Notes: generated by a model not told the origin, from the letters alone. A DNA stretch of 58,069 nt from Acetivibrio mesophilus (GCF_004102745.1 NZ_RLII01000022.1:1-58069), one strand, 5' to 3'; positions 7,363 to 17,236 are shown, numbered from the stretch's first letter. Numbers and translations are program-made.

Positions 7363-10242
7363 ATGAAAAGAGGTCTATTTATTCTGTTTGTTGTGATGTC
7401 TCTTGTGTTTAATTGCTTCAGTATGTTTGCAGAGGCATTAACGCTAAACTATGATGGGAAAGTACAGGAGTATACGGGAAATATCTTTACTTTGAAGGTT
7501 AATAATGAAATTGTTGATACCGATATTCCCCCCATTATAATTAATGGACGTTCACTGGTCCCTGTCAGAGCTATTTTTGAAAAGCTCGGTGCAAAGGTTG
7601 GATGGGATGCGGCCAGTAAAAAAGTGACGGTGTCTTATGACGGCAATACAATAGAGCTTAAAATAAATGATGTATATGCTTTGGTAAACGGTACCAAAGT
7701 TGAGATGGAAGTCCCGGCGAAGATCATAAATGACAGGACTTTAGTGCCTTTGCGTTTCGTGGGCGAGCAACTGGGCATGGAAGTTGGCTGGTACCCGGAA
7801 AAGGGTGAGATTAGTTTGAACGGCAAAAAAAGTGCTGTTGCCAGCATAAATGATATCAATTATAAAACCGAGGGCAATTTACATCAGGTAAAGATAGAGT
7901 TGGATGCATGTCGGGAATATAAAGTAATGAGAGCTGCAAATCCAGATAGAATTGTTGTTGATTTCCCAAACACAAAGCTTTCAAATGTGCAGTCTAGTAT
8001 TAGTGTGGGCAGTGAACTTGTAAATTCGATACGTTGCGGAAATCCCGATGACAAGACCGCAAGAGTGGTGCTTGATGTAGTCGGTCAACCTCAGTACATA
8101 GTAAAAGAAGATGGAAATAGTATTGTACTAAATCTTCAAAAAGAGAACACCTATAGTACACCTGGGACTGTCGGCAGTAGTAACAAGCTTGATATTGAAC
8201 ATATTATTAAAACTGATCATGAAGAAATACATATAAAATGTGATTCGATTTCAGGATATAATTCTTTTGCCCTTCCGGATCCTGAAAGGATTGTGGTTGA
8301 TGTATCTGGGGCATATATTGAAGGCGAAATAAAGAATATTGAAGTAAAAAGCAACCTGATAAAAGCGATAAGATCTGCAAATCAGGTGGATAATGTTGCA
8401 AGAGTAGTGGTTGACCTTCAGCAGAAATTAAACCATAGGGTTATAAAATCGGGAGAGTACCTTATCGTATATATATCCAGAGCACCTATTCCGGAAAATC
8501 CTGTGCTTTCGCTGCCGAACCGAGGGGGGAGCGGCAAAGACAATGGGGCTCGGGACAATGTTCTTTATGTTGCCTATGAACCTGATGTTGATAAGGACCA
8601 GGTTGTTTTAAGCCTCAACAGTTATGAAAATTATAATATTGTTAAGAATGTTGAGAAAAACAGAATTGTTATAGATATACCTAATGCCCTAGGGCCTTCT
8701 GAAGAGAAAACCATCGGTGTTGGCAGTGACATGATTGAAAGTATCAAATATATTGGTTTTGACAAGTCGTATTCACAGGTGGCGATTCTCCTTAAAGGGA
8801 AGGCTCAATACCAAGTGATTGAAAAAGAAGGGAAATTGATACTGGCTATTTCGGAGGCTTCACCGGATTCTCCATCGATATCTCCAACAGTGAAGCCAAC
8901 ACCAACAGTAACACCGACTGTTACACCAACCGCAACCCCAACACCGACGGTAACACCAACTGCAACACCGACATCGTCGGTAAGTCCAACTCCAACAGCA
9001 ACTCTAACACCGGGTAAAACTCCAAGCGGTGAGGATGGACTTGTTTCGGTGGACTATGTTGTTACATCGAGTTATAGTAAGGTCATAGTTGAAGTAAATA
9101 ACTATGAGGATTATGATATAAAGCGTATTTCACAACCTGACCGCATTGTGATTGATATACAAGGAGCCCGTGTTGACAAAAAGGCGGATACCATTGAGGT
9201 AAAGAAAGGCTTGATAAGTGCGATAAGGTATTCACAATACGAGATTGGTGTTGTCAGAGTTGTTATTGATTTAAAAGGTAACCCGCAGTACCATGTGGGA
9301 GAATTGGAAGGGAAGCTGGAAATATACCTTATGGAGCCCACCTTCAAAAATATACAGTACAACAATACCATGGACAGAGTGCACTTTATCTTAGAGGGAG
9401 CAAAGCTCACAGAGGGTGGAGCGAATCTCAAAAAACTTTATACCGAAAAATATGGCCTTGACGGAAAAAGATATACAATAACTTTTCCTTCAGATCTTGC
9501 TGATATAGGAAGCGGCATAATGCAGATAGACGATGGAATGGTAGATTATGTTGAGATTACGCAAAATGCTGATACCAATGAAACGAGCATAGAATTTAAC
9601 ACCAAAGAGAGCTACAGCTATTTGGTAATTACCCGGGGCGATGTGAAAAATACAACCATCACCCTGTTAAAAAAGGCTTCTAAGGCTGATAGGCTTGTGG
9701 TTATCGACGCCGGGCATGGAGGTTCAGAACCTGGTGCGGTTCATGGGGGCTATTATGAAAAGGATTTCAACATCGATATTGCAAAAAGATTGAATGAATT
9801 GTTAAAGAGTAAAAATGTCAATACTTATATGATTCGTGAGGATGACAGCTATGTCGGTTTATATGAGAGGGCGTATATTGCAAACAACCTCAACGCAACA
9901 CTATTTTTGAGTATTCATAATAATGCATATTATTCAAAGTACCATGGAACGGAGACACTGTATTATCCATCGCATTCAGGAAGCACCGGATTGACGGGTA
10001 AAAGATTTGCACAGATTATTCAGAACAATCTCATTAGCAAGCTCAATACAAAAGACAGAGGAATTGTGGAAAGGCCGAATCTGGTAGTTCTTAAAGCGAC
10101 TAAAATGCCGGCTGCACTGGCGGAAATTGCCTTTATGACCAATAGCGAGGATATGGAGAAGCTTAAGACGGAAGAATTCCGGCAAAAAGCGGCAGAAGCG
10201 CTATGTGACTCAATATTAAAAGCATTGCAGGAAATAGAATAA
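7363..10242 (+). CDS. secreted N-acetylmuramoyl-L-alanine amidase with copper-amine-oxidase-like and AMIN repeats
   Basis: A 959-residue cell-wall hydrolase. A signal peptide (about 1-25) is followed by a duplicated copper-amine-oxidase-N-like domain (about 30-150), at least three AMIN-type repeats (about 160-495) recognisable by the recurring RIVVD or RIVID strand and VARVVVDL-like segments, a Pro-Thr linker (about 502-557), one or two further AMIN-like units (about 560-765) and a C-terminal Amidase_3 domain (about 779-955). The zinc ligands and catalytic Glu are visible in DAGHGG, YYEKD, SIHNN and AEIAFMTN. AMIN domains target amidases to cell wall or envelope partners, so it probably acts in cell separation or wall turnover. 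The SD AAGAGGTG precedes the ATG. Confidence 0.92.
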   Translation: MKRGLFILFVVMSLVFNCFSMFAEALTLNYDGKVQEYTGNIFTLKVNNEIVDTDIPPIIINGRSLVPVRAIFEKLGAKVGWDAASKKVTVSYDGNTIELKINDVYALVNGTKVEMEVPAKIINDRTLVPLRFVGEQLGMEVGWYPEKGEISLNGKKSAVASINDINYKTEGNLHQVKIELDACREYKVMRAANPDRIVVDFPNTKLSNVQSSISVGSELVNSIRCGNPDDKTARVVLDVVGQPQYIVKEDGNSIVLNLQKENTYSTPGTVGSSNKLDIEHIIKTDHEEIHIKCDSISGYNSFALPDPERIVVDVSGAYIEGEIKNIEVKSNLIKAIRSANQVDNVARVVVDLQQKLNHRVIKSGEYLIVYISRAPIPENPVLSLPNRGGSGKDNGARDNVLYVAYEPDVDKDQVVLSLNSYENYNIVKNVEKNRIVIDIPNALGPSEEKTIGVGSDMIESIKYIGFDKSYSQVAILLKGKAQYQVIEKEGKLILAISEASPDSPSISPTVKPTPTVTPTVTPTATPTPTVTPTATPTSSVSPTPTATLTPGKTPSGEDGLVSVDYVVTSSYSKVIVEVNNYEDYDIKRISQPDRIVIDIQGARVDKKADTIEVKKGLISAIRYSQYEIGVVRVVIDLKGNPQYHVGELEGKLEIYLMEPTFKNIQYNNTMDRVHFILEGAKLTEGGANLKKLYTEKYGLDGKRYTITFPSDLADIGSGIMQIDDGMVDYVEITQNADTNETSIEFNTKESYSYLVITRGDVKNTTITLLKKASKADRLVVIDAGHGGSEPGAVHGGYYEKDFNIDIAKRLNELLKSKNVNTYMIREDDSYVGLYERAYIANNLNATLFLSIHNNAYYSKYHGTETLYYPSHSGSTGLTGKRFAQIIQNNLISKLNTKDRGIVERPNLVVLKATKMPAALAEIAFMTNSEDMEKLKTEEFRQKAAEALCDSILKALQEIE

Positions 10243-10249
10243 TAAATTG

Positions 10250-10282
10250 AAGAAGGTGGTGTAAAAAGCTGCCTTCTTTTTT
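10250..10282 (+). terminator. terminator after the amidase
   Basis: AAGAAGGTGG (10250-10259) pairs with CTGCCTTCTT (two G-U pairs) and is followed by six T. Confidence 0.8.
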
Positions 10283-10420
10283 ATTATCTCTTGTTTTAAA
10301 TAAAGAAACTTTGTGTTATTATAAAATATGGATGAAGAATATGTTGTGAAAAGCCGTATGCAAAATAGTGGCATATGGTTTTGCTATCTTCAGTAACATA
10401 ATAAACATAGAGGAAAGGTT

Positions 10421-11419
10421 GTGTTTAGAGTGGCAGTATTGGTTACAGGAGGCGCAGGTTATATTGGTAGTCATACGGTGGCGGAGTTAATTGAAAAAAA
10501 TGAAGAGGTAATAATTGTTGACAACCTTGAAAAAGGTCATAAGGATGCTGTGGCAGGATCAAAGCTTATTGTAGGTGACTTGAGAGATAAAGAATTTTTG
10601 GCAAAGGTATTTTTGGAAAACGATATTGAAGCAGTTATCCATTTTGCTGCCTATATTGAGGTGGGCGAGAGTGTCCAAAATCCCTTAAAGTACTATAATA
10701 ACAATGTTGTCGCAACACTGAACCTTTTGACGGCAATGAAGGATGCCAAAGTCGATAAAATTGTATTTTCTTCTACGGCTGCAACCTACGGTGAACCGGA
10801 AAATGTGCCGATTTTAGAGACGGACAAGACATTTCCTACCAACCCATACGGTGAAACAAAGCTATCCGTTGAAAAGGCTCTTAAGTGGTGTGATAGAGCC
10901 TATGGTATTAAATACACTGCTTTGAGGTATTTTAATGCCAGCGGTGCCCACGAAAGTGGCAAAATAGGTGAAGACCACTCTCCTGAAAGTCATTTGATTC
11001 CCCTTGTTATTCAGGCTGCATTGGGCAAAAGGGAATCCATAAAGGTATTTGGAAATGACTATAATACTCCGGACGGAACATGTGTAAGGGATTATATACA
11101 CGTTTCCGACCTTGCAAATGCCCACTATCTTGCGCTGCAAAGACTGAGAGCGGGCAAAGAGAGCGAGGTTTATAACCTTGGAAACGGAAAAGGTTTTTCT
11201 GTAAAAGAGGTTATTGATGTGGTGCGCAAGGTTACGGGGAGAACAATCAAAGCCGAGGACGCTCCAAGAAGGCCTGGAGATCCCGCAATACTGGTTGCTT
11301 CATCCGAAAAGATCCAAAGGGAGCTAAACTGGCAGCCTAAAATGGCTGACCTCGAGACAATTATAAGCACTGCGTGGAAGTGGCACGAAGCCCATCCAAA
11401 CGGATATAACGATAAATAA
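10421..11419 (+). CDS. galE: UDP-glucose 4-epimerase
   Basis: Interconverts UDP-glucose and UDP-galactose using bound NAD. It is an extended SDR protein of 332 residues with the Rossmann motif VTGGAGYIGSH (about 8-18), the catalytic Ser-Ser-Thr of FSSTAATYG (about 122-130) and YGETK (about 148-152) bearing the catalytic Tyr and Lys. Two GTG starts are possible: 10421 has the better-spaced AGGA site, and 10430 gives the more usual N-terminus MAVLVTGG. It appears to be monocistronic and supplies sugar nucleotides for surface polymers. Confidence 0.94.
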   Translation: MFRVAVLVTGGAGYIGSHTVAELIEKNEEVIIVDNLEKGHKDAVAGSKLIVGDLRDKEFLAKVFLENDIEAVIHFAAYIEVGESVQNPLKYYNNNVVATLNLLTAMKDAKVDKIVFSSTAATYGEPENVPILETDKTFPTNPYGETKLSVEKALKWCDRAYGIKYTALRYFNASGAHESGKIGEDHSPESHLIPLVIQAALGKRESIKVFGNDYNTPDGTCVRDYIHVSDLANAHYLALQRLRAGKESEVYNLGNGKGFSVKEVIDVVRKVTGRTIKAEDAPRRPGDPAILVASSEKIQRELNWQPKMADLETIISTAWKWHEAHPNGYNDK

Positions 11420-11524
11420 TGCATAATAAAAAAGATAATAAAACTTTATAAAAAGATTATATTATGCCCAGCTTCTGTCTATAATTACAGTAATACTAAT
11501 ATTTTACTGTAAGGAGTAGGTAAT

Positions 11525-12676
11525 ATGAAGAAGCTGATATGTCTTTTTATTGTTTTGTCAGTTACATTTTTATACGGATGTCAAATACCGACGGATAAAA
11601 TAACTGAAGATGAAAAAGGTTTAAGTAGTTCAAATAGAGATAAAGAAGTCATAAGCCCGGAAGATGCGATAAATCTGGAAGGGACAGTAGGCGGCAATGT
11701 GGCAGGCAGAGGTGATGCTGACGATGATATTGATAAAGGAGTATTAAGTGCTGTAGAACCACCGGCAGGCAGTGAGAGAAATGGGGAGAAGAGCGAAAGG
11801 GAAAAAGCAATGCTTGCTGTAACTGTGTACTACAGGGACAGTGATAATCAACTCATTCCTATTACGAGAGACATTAATAAAGAAGAGGGCATTGCAAAAG
11901 CATCTCTTAAATGTATGATCGATAATGATTTAAATCGCAGTGCATTAGAGCCTCTAGGACTATATCCTGTCTTGCCGGAAGGCACGGAAATATTGGGAAT
12001 GAACATAAAGGACGGTATTGCAACAGTTGACTTCAATGACCGTATTTTGAACTACAAAGACGAAGCGGCAGAGAATAATATAGTAGCAGGTGTTGTATAC
12101 TGCCTTACTGAATTTAATACAATTGATGGCGTTAAGATATTAATTGAAGGCATGGAAAAGGAAAAGCTGCAATATGGCACCTATATATCGAGCATTCTTG
12201 GCCGAGACAATGTCCTAATTAATTCGGATAAGATAAACCTTGCGGACAAATTAAAAAAGGTCGACGTTTATATGTTTAAATATATAAAGGATAAGAATGA
12301 GTTTATCCTTCCGATTTCGATGGAATATATCGGGGTCTCAAAGGAGCAACTTCCGGCAGAGATAATAAGAATGCTGGCCACAAAGCCTGCAAATGAAAGG
12401 ATATATTCTCAGATTCCATCAGGAGTTGAGGTGCTAGATAGCAGGATTGATGAAGACCTTCTGGTATTGGATTTAAATAAAGAAATAAAGAATTATGGGG
12501 GTACCGCTAGGGAAGAGGGGATTTTGAAGCAGATACTATATAGTATGAAGCAGATAAAGGATGTAAATAAAATACAGATTCTCATTGAAGGCAAAAAAGG
12601 AAATCTTCCCGAAGGGACTGAAATATCCGGCCAACTGTTGCTTCCCACAGAGATAAATAGACAAAAAGGCTTGTAA
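11525..12676 (+). CDS. gerM: GerM-like lipoprotein with two GerMN domains
   Basis: A 383-residue predicted lipoprotein. The lipobox LYGC ends at Cys19, followed by a charged low-complexity stretch (about 20-95) and two GerMN repeats (about 105-220 and 245-370), each with a hydrophobic strand of the type IATVDFN or LLVLDLN. GerM is a sporulation and germination protein of Bacillus acting in the engulfment or cortex machinery. The order gerM-rph-rdgB is the same as in Bacillus subtilis, which supports the symbol. The SD TAAGGAG lies upstream of the ATG. Confidence 0.85.
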   Translation: MKKLICLFIVLSVTFLYGCQIPTDKITEDEKGLSSSNRDKEVISPEDAINLEGTVGGNVAGRGDADDDIDKGVLSAVEPPAGSERNGEKSEREKAMLAVTVYYRDSDNQLIPITRDINKEEGIAKASLKCMIDNDLNRSALEPLGLYPVLPEGTEILGMNIKDGIATVDFNDRILNYKDEAAENNIVAGVVYCLTEFNTIDGVKILIEGMEKEKLQYGTYISSILGRDNVLINSDKINLADKLKKVDVYMFKYIKDKNEFILPISMEYIGVSKEQLPAEIIRMLATKPANERIYSQIPSGVEVLDSRIDEDLLVLDLNKEIKNYGGTAREEGILKQILYSMKQIKDVNKIQILIEGKKGNLPEGTEISGQLLLPTEINRQKGL

Positions 12677-12742
12677 TTTCTTTCAAATTATAGGAAAATT
12701 AAAATATTACAGAATTATAATGACAGCAGAAAGGTTGTGAAC

Positions 12743-13534
12743 ATGTTGAGAATCGACGGAAGAAGCCAGTCTGATTTAAGACCGGTAAAAATAACAAGAA
12801 ATTACATCAAACATGCCGAAGGCTCGGTTTTGATTGAGATGGGAGATACGAAGGTAATCTGTACGGCTACAGTGGATGATAAGGTGCCGCCGTTTAAAAA
12901 GAACAGCGGTGAAGGATGGGTTACTGCAGAGTATTCAATGCTGCCAAGGTCTACTGCGACCCGCAATCAAAGGGATATAAGCAGGTTAAAGCTCAATGGA
13001 AGAAGTCAGGAAATACAAAGGCTTATAGGAAGAGCACTTCGTTCAGTAGTGAATTTAAATCTTCTAGGAGAAAGGGAAATCATAATAGACTGTGATGTAA
13101 TTCAGGCAGACGGAGGCACTAGAACTGCCTCGATTACCGGAGGATTTGTTGCTTTGGTGGATGCTTGCAAAAAGCTTGTTGATGAAGGCATAATTGAAAA
13201 AATACCGGTGACTGATTTTTTGGCGGCGGTAAGTGTTGGTATTGTAGACGATATGGAAATGCTTGATTTATGCTACATAGAAGATTCCGGTGCTGCTACA
13301 GATATGAATGTCGTGATGACATCAAAAGGCGAATTTATTGAAATTCAAGCCACCGGTGAACAGTCACCTTTTAGGAAAGAGCAGTTTAGCGGGCTTTTGA
13401 GTCTTGCTGAAAAAGGTATAGGTCAATTGATTGAAATACAGAAGGATGTATTGGGTCAGGTATCAAATGAGGTTGGGAGAGTTACAAAAGATGAGAAAGT
13501 TTGTAATTGCGACGAAGAACAGCGGAAAGCTTAA
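12743..13534 (+). CDS. rph: ribonuclease PH
   Basis: Phosphorolytic 3'-5' exoribonuclease that trims tRNA 3' ends. The 263 residues include the N-terminal [11 protein letters not shown] motif, the [11 protein letters not shown] loop (Arg residues contacting phosphate and RNA) and the [18 protein letters not shown] active-site segment. The ATG at 12743, spaced 8 bases from AAAGG, was preferred over an upstream GTG at 12737. The last 44 bases overlap rdgB, so the two genes are translationally coupled and the C-terminus beyond about residue 245 is variable. Confidence 0.95.
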   Translation: MLRIDGRSQSDLRPVKITRNYIKHAEGSVLIEMGDTKVICTATVDDKVPPFKKNSGEGWVTAEYSMLPRSTATRNQRDISRLKLNGRSQEIQRLIGRALRSVVNLNLLGEREIIIDCDVIQADGGTRTASITGGFVALVDACKKLVDEGIIEKIPVTDFLAAVSVGIVDDMEMLDLCYIEDSGAATDMNVVMTSKGEFIEIQATGEQSPFRKEQFSGLLSLAEKGIGQLIEIQKDVLGQVSNEVGRVTKDEKVCNCDEEQRKA

Positions 13535-14090
13535 GGAAATAGAAGAAATATTAGAAGGAATGAACTTTGAAGTTGTTTCAATGGAAGAAGTTGGTGTAAC
13601 CCAGGATATTGAGGAATCCGGAAGTACTTTCGAAGAAAATGCCCTTATTAAGGCTCGGGAAGTTTATAAAGCTTGCGGCGAAATGGTAATGGCAGATGAC
13701 TCAGGGCTTGAAGTGGACTATTTAGACGGTGCTCCGGGCATTTATTCTTCGAGGTTTGCAGGAGAAGGCGCCAGCGATGCGGACAGGAACAACAAGCTTC
13801 TTTCGCTTTTAAAGGATGTGCCCTTTGAGAAAAGAAAGGCAAGGTTTGTATGTGTTATCGCAGTGATACTTTCCAATGAAGAGTACTTTACAGTAAGGGG
13901 AACTGTCGAGGGTTATATAGGTTTTGAACCAAGAGGAAACAATGGCTTTGGATACGATCCTCTGTTTTTTGTTCCGGAGTATAACATGACATCGGCACAA
14001 ATGGAGCCGTCAAAAAAGCATGAAATAAGTCATCGGGGCAAGGCGATTAGAATGATGCTGGAGGAGCTTAAAAAGAGATTGGACGTATAG
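13491..14090 (+). CDS. rdgB: XTP/dITP diphosphatase (RdgB/HAM1 family)
   Basis: Hydrolyses non-canonical purine triphosphates (ITP, XTP, dITP) to monophosphates and so keeps them out of DNA and RNA. The 199 residues start [16 protein letters not shown], the family nucleotide-binding motif, and include [17 protein letters not shown] and [11 protein letters not shown]. The frame is open further upstream inside rph, but the family N-terminus begins at the ATG at 13491. It overlaps the end of rph and closes the gerM-rph-rdgB cluster. Confidence 0.94.
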   Translation: MRKFVIATKNSGKLKEIEEILEGMNFEVVSMEEVGVTQDIEESGSTFEENALIKAREVYKACGEMVMADDSGLEVDYLDGAPGIYSSRFAGEGASDADRNNKLLSLLKDVPFEKRKARFVCVIAVILSNEEYFTVRGTVEGYIGFEPRGNNGFGYDPLFFVPEYNMTSAQMEPSKKHEISHRGKAIRMMLEELKKRLDV

Positions 14091-14106
14091 GCATAAATGT
14101 GATTAT

Positions 14107-14149
14107 AAGGGGCTATCTCAAAATAGGATTTTGAAATAGCTCCTTTTTT
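14107..14149 (+). terminator. terminator after rdgB
   Basis: AAGGGGCTAT pairs with ATAGCTCCTT (one G-U pair) and is followed by TTTT. The rest of 14150-14493 shows no gene; it presumably holds the serpin promoter. Confidence 0.8.
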
Positions 14150-14493
14150 GATTATAAAAACACAAATTCGGGTGTGGATAAGGATAATTTATGAAGTTAG
14201 AAAAGGTGGGAACTATTTGTATAAGGATGGTTCTTAAAACTTACATAAGATAAACATATGGAAAATTTTATTGCATTTTATTCAATTTCTTGATATAATT
14301 TAAATGCAAAATAAACACTTTGATGCAGTGGCCTTTATACAATTTATGGTATGATTAATCCTAGCATAACATATTCTAATTCCTTTCTGTTATTTTTACG
14401 GTTGCCATTGAAGTAACAATAGAGTTTCTTGGTATTTAAGGTCTATTTTACATAAACCTTAAATATATATTTATTATTTAAGGGGGAATTGTT

Positions 14494-16296
14494 ATGCAAA
14501 AGAAATTGTTATGCATCCTTGTTTTCGCATTGTTGTCTTCGTCTTTCTTTGTCAGCAATTCGTTTGCGGACAATTGGGAAACTTATTATGAGTTGTACCC
14601 TGAACCGGTTGTCACAGAAACTGGTGCTGTTATTAGATTAAAGCTTACCAAAATAATTATAGACGATTTTATAACATGGCCGGGATATCTTTATGCCCTT
14701 GAGTACTGGAAAACTGATGACCCTTCAAATGTTATGAGACAAAGTAGAACTAAATTTGAATCTAGGGAAGAGCTCTCAGAAGACGTTATTGAAGAGGTAT
14801 ACACAGTAGAGCTTACTGATTTAGAGCCGGACACAGAGTATACATATAAGTTTTGGGGACAAATGCCTACTTGGAATAAAGAAGGTACTCCTAAAACCCT
14901 TTCATTTAGAACTCTTCCACGAATTATTTATGGTGATGTGAATAGAGATGGAAAAGTAAATAGCACAGACTATACTTTAATGAATCGTTACGTCCTTCGT
15001 ATGATAGACAGATCCATTATAGATGAGTATTTTTATCTAGCAGATTTAAATGGGGACGGAAAAGTAAATAGCACAGACTCTACTTTGTTGAAACGGTATA
15101 TCCTTCGTGTAATAGATAAATTTCCTGTAGAAAAGCAGGACACAAATGAAGGTATAAGTGAAGGTTTTATTGAAGGAAGCAGCAAATTTGCATTTGATAT
15201 TTTCAAACAGATCAGTGAAGAAGAACAGGGTGAAAATGTGTTCATTTCTCCCTTTGGTATTTCAACTGCATTGTCTATGGTTTATCAGGGAGCTAAATCT
15301 GATACCAAGGATGAGATGGCGAAGGTTTTAGGTTTTGAAGGACTTGATATTACAGAAGTTAATAATAGTTATAAGTATTTATTAGAATATTACAGTCAGC
15401 TTGATGAGAAAGTTAAACTTAAAAACAGCAGCTCAATCTGGAATAATTCTTTAAAGAGCAATTTGATTAAAGAAGATTTTATTTCTGTCAATAAGGATGT
15501 ATTTAATGCATTAGTTGAATCAAGGGATTTCTCCGATGAAAGTGTTGTAGATGAAATAAACAGTTGGATTTCCGAGGCTACAGAGGGAAAAATAGACAAG
15601 ATGATCAGCCGCATTGATCGAGAGGAATTATCATATATAATATCTGCCTTATATTTTAATGGATTATGGAAAGAAGAGTTTGAAATTGAAAAAACAGTTG
15701 CACTGCCTTTTAAAGCTGAAGACGGAAGCACTGACAATGTTATGATGATGAGAAAATTGAATTGTAAACTGGAAATTGGTGAAGGTGATGGATACACAGC
15801 AGTCAGGCTACCCTATGGTGATGGTGAAATGGCTATGTACTGTATTCTTCCTGACGAAGATACACCAATAAATGATTTTATTCAAAAGTTGGATGTATCT
15901 GTGTGGAATCAAATTAAAAACAGTATAGTTAAAAGAGAAGATGGAGATCTTTATTTACCTCGTTTTAAAGTTGAATATGCCAAGAATGGAAACGGTAGCA
16001 TAATGGAAAGCTTGAAAGCTTTGGGTATGGAAAAAGTATTCAGGGATGATGCTGATTTGTCCGGCATATTTGAAATTGATACTTGTATTAATGATGTTTT
16101 GCATAAGTCGGTTGTGGAAGTAAATGAAAAGGGAACAGAAGCTGCAACAGTGGTGGTAATACCTATAGTCCCGACGAGTATACAAACAAGACCTAAGTTT
16201 ATTGCAAACAGACCCTTTGTATTTGTAATTGCAGACGAAGAATATAATACAATACTCTTTATGGGTAAAGTATCTAACGGTGAGTTTATTAATTGA
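14494..16296 (+). CDS. secreted serpin with internal type I dockerin
   Basis: A 600-residue exported protease inhibitor predicted to dock on the cellulosome. A signal peptide (about 1-25) is followed by a fibronectin-III-like region (about 30-140, ending in LEPDTEYTYKFWGQ), a type I dockerin (147-209) and a serpin domain (about 230-600). Both dockerin calcium loops, DVNRDGKVNSTD and DLNGDGKVNSTD, carry the Ser-Thr recognition pair seen in C. thermocellum dockerins. The serpin hinge is EKGTEAAT (545-552); counting from Gly547 as P15 places the scissile bond at Thr561-Ser562 (inference). The P9-P7 positions are Val rather than small residues. Bacterial dockerin-serpins are known from C. thermocellum, where they are thought to protect the cellulosome from proteases. 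Confidence 0.93.
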   Translation: MQKKLLCILVFALLSSSFFVSNSFADNWETYYELYPEPVVTETGAVIRLKLTKIIIDDFITWPGYLYALEYWKTDDPSNVMRQSRTKFESREELSEDVIEEVYTVELTDLEPDTEYTYKFWGQMPTWNKEGTPKTLSFRTLPRIIYGDVNRDGKVNSTDYTLMNRYVLRMIDRSIIDEYFYLADLNGDGKVNSTDSTLLKRYILRVIDKFPVEKQDTNEGISEGFIEGSSKFAFDIFKQISEEEQGENVFISPFGISTALSMVYQGAKSDTKDEMAKVLGFEGLDITEVNNSYKYLLEYYSQLDEKVKLKNSSSIWNNSLKSNLIKEDFISVNKDVFNALVESRDFSDESVVDEINSWISEATEGKIDKMISRIDREELSYIISALYFNGLWKEEFEIEKTVALPFKAEDGSTDNVMMMRKLNCKLEIGEGDGYTAVRLPYGDGEMAMYCILPDEDTPINDFIQKLDVSVWNQIKNSIVKREDGDLYLPRFKVEYAKNGNGSIMESLKALGMEKVFRDDADLSGIFEIDTCINDVLHKSVVEVNEKGTEAATVVVIPIVPTSIQTRPKFIANRPFVFVIADEEYNTILFMGKVSNGEFIN

Positions 16297-16332
16297 CAGT
16301 TGATATCAAAATAAATATAGTTGTGTAATAGA

Positions 16333-16372
16333 AAATCTCCGCTTTGTTCTTATTGCAAGGTGGAGATTTTTT
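16333..16372 (+). terminator. terminator after the serpin gene
   Basis: AAATCTCC (16333-16340) pairs with GGAGATTT (16362-16369) and the helix extends inward by six more pairs. A T run follows. Confidence 0.85.
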
Positions 16373-16438
16373 GCGAAAAATAGATATTTTTCCACAAAAA
16401 TATGCGAAAAAATTTTTTAATTTTTTATCAAAATGGTG

Positions 16439-16467
16439 TTGACAAATAAAAAGGTTGTTTGTATAAT
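16439..16467 (+). promoter_or_regulatory. consensus promoter of the tRNA-Gly/tRNA-Arg unit
   Basis: TTGACA (16439-16444), a 17-base spacer and TATAAT (16462-16467) match the vegetative consensus exactly, about 42 bases upstream of tRNA-Gly. Confidence 0.9.
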
Positions 16468-16508
16468 ATACTAGTCGGTTGTGAGTTCACCGATTATGTA
16501 TATAAGAT

Positions 16509-16582
16509 GCGGGTGTAGTTCAATGGTAGAACATCAGCCTTCCAAGCTGATTGCGAGGGTTCGATTCCCTTCACCCGCTCCA
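16509..16582 (+). tRNA. tRNA-Gly (anticodon TCC)
   Basis: A 74-base cloverleaf. The acceptor GCGGGTG pairs with CACCCGC; the anticodon stem TCAGC/GCTGA encloses the loop CTTCCAA with anticodon TCC at 16541-16543; the T arm contains GGTTCGATTCC. CCA is encoded. Confidence 0.97.
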
Positions 16583-16598
16583 CTAAAATCTAACATAT

Positions 16599-16675
<77 letters not shown>

Positions 16676-16676
16676 A

Positions 16677-16714
16677 AAACCCTAGAGTTGAAAGGTTTCT
16701 AGGGTTTTGTTTTT
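16677..16714 (+). terminator. terminator of the tRNA unit
   Basis: AAACCCTAGA pairs with TCTAGGGTTT across a short loop and is followed by TGTTTTTA. Confidence 0.85.
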
Positions 16715-16738
16715 ATTCAGAAAGATTCAAAGACAAAA

Positions 16739-16760
16739 ACTGACTACTATTTGACTACTA
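16739..16760. repeat. tandem 11-bp TGACTACT repeat beside the tRNAs
   Basis: TGACTACTA occurs at 16741-16749 and again at 16752-16760, a period of 11 bases, just past the tRNA terminator. Similar arm-type repeats flank attachment sites of some integrative elements. No integrase is present in the window, so the interpretation is tentative. Confidence 0.4.
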
Positions 16761-16833
16761 AAGATACAAAGAAATACAAAAAATTAAGAAAGTTTATAAA
16801 GAGATGTTTTTTCTTTTATTAACATTTCCTTGA

Positions 16834-17001
16834 GCAAATCTCCGGATTCTTTTTTGCTTCACCAAGCAGATTGAGTACATATATATCTATGGAAGTTATT
16901 TTAATGTATATATTGAGAATGGTAAAATAACTGATTTGGTGAAAAATTGGATTGAGGTAGACAGTAAATCCGAACTGTTAAATTCATTTGATTACTTTTA
17001 A
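16834..17001 (+). pseudogene. start-less reading frame, probable decayed gene end
   Basis: The frame between a TGA at 16831 and the TAA at 16999-17001 reads as 55 residues of protein-like composition (ending KSELLNSFDYF) but has no start codon or ribosome site and a stop immediately upstream. It looks like the 3' remnant of a gene lost next to the tRNAs. I do not recognise the family. Confidence 0.35.
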
Positions 17002-17179
17002 AAAAAATGCTATAATATAATTGTTAATAATGTATAATTTAACCAATAATAATATATAAAGACTGTGTTATTGACTAAATACTCTTGGAGGCATTAGTTG
17101 TAAAATACGACGGTATAACTATGCAAGTTGATTGTATAGATGAGTCTTTTTAGAGAATTCTATTTTAAGATAAAAATTA

Positions 17180-17208
17180 TTGACATATAAAATGTTTTAG
17201 TATACCAT
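17180..17208 (+). promoter_or_regulatory. promoter of the fluoride-riboswitch transcript
   Basis: TTGACA (17180-17185) and a -10-like TACCAT (17203-17208) are separated by 17 bases, about 30 bases upstream of the aptamer. Confidence 0.6.
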
Positions 17209-17236
17209 CCATTATGGAATATAAAATTGAATAAAA

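Noticed and set aside
8870-9030. repeat array or CRISPR-like pattern
   Set aside because: It is the repetitive codon pattern of a Pro-Thr linker in the amidase. I found no CRISPR array anywhere in the window.
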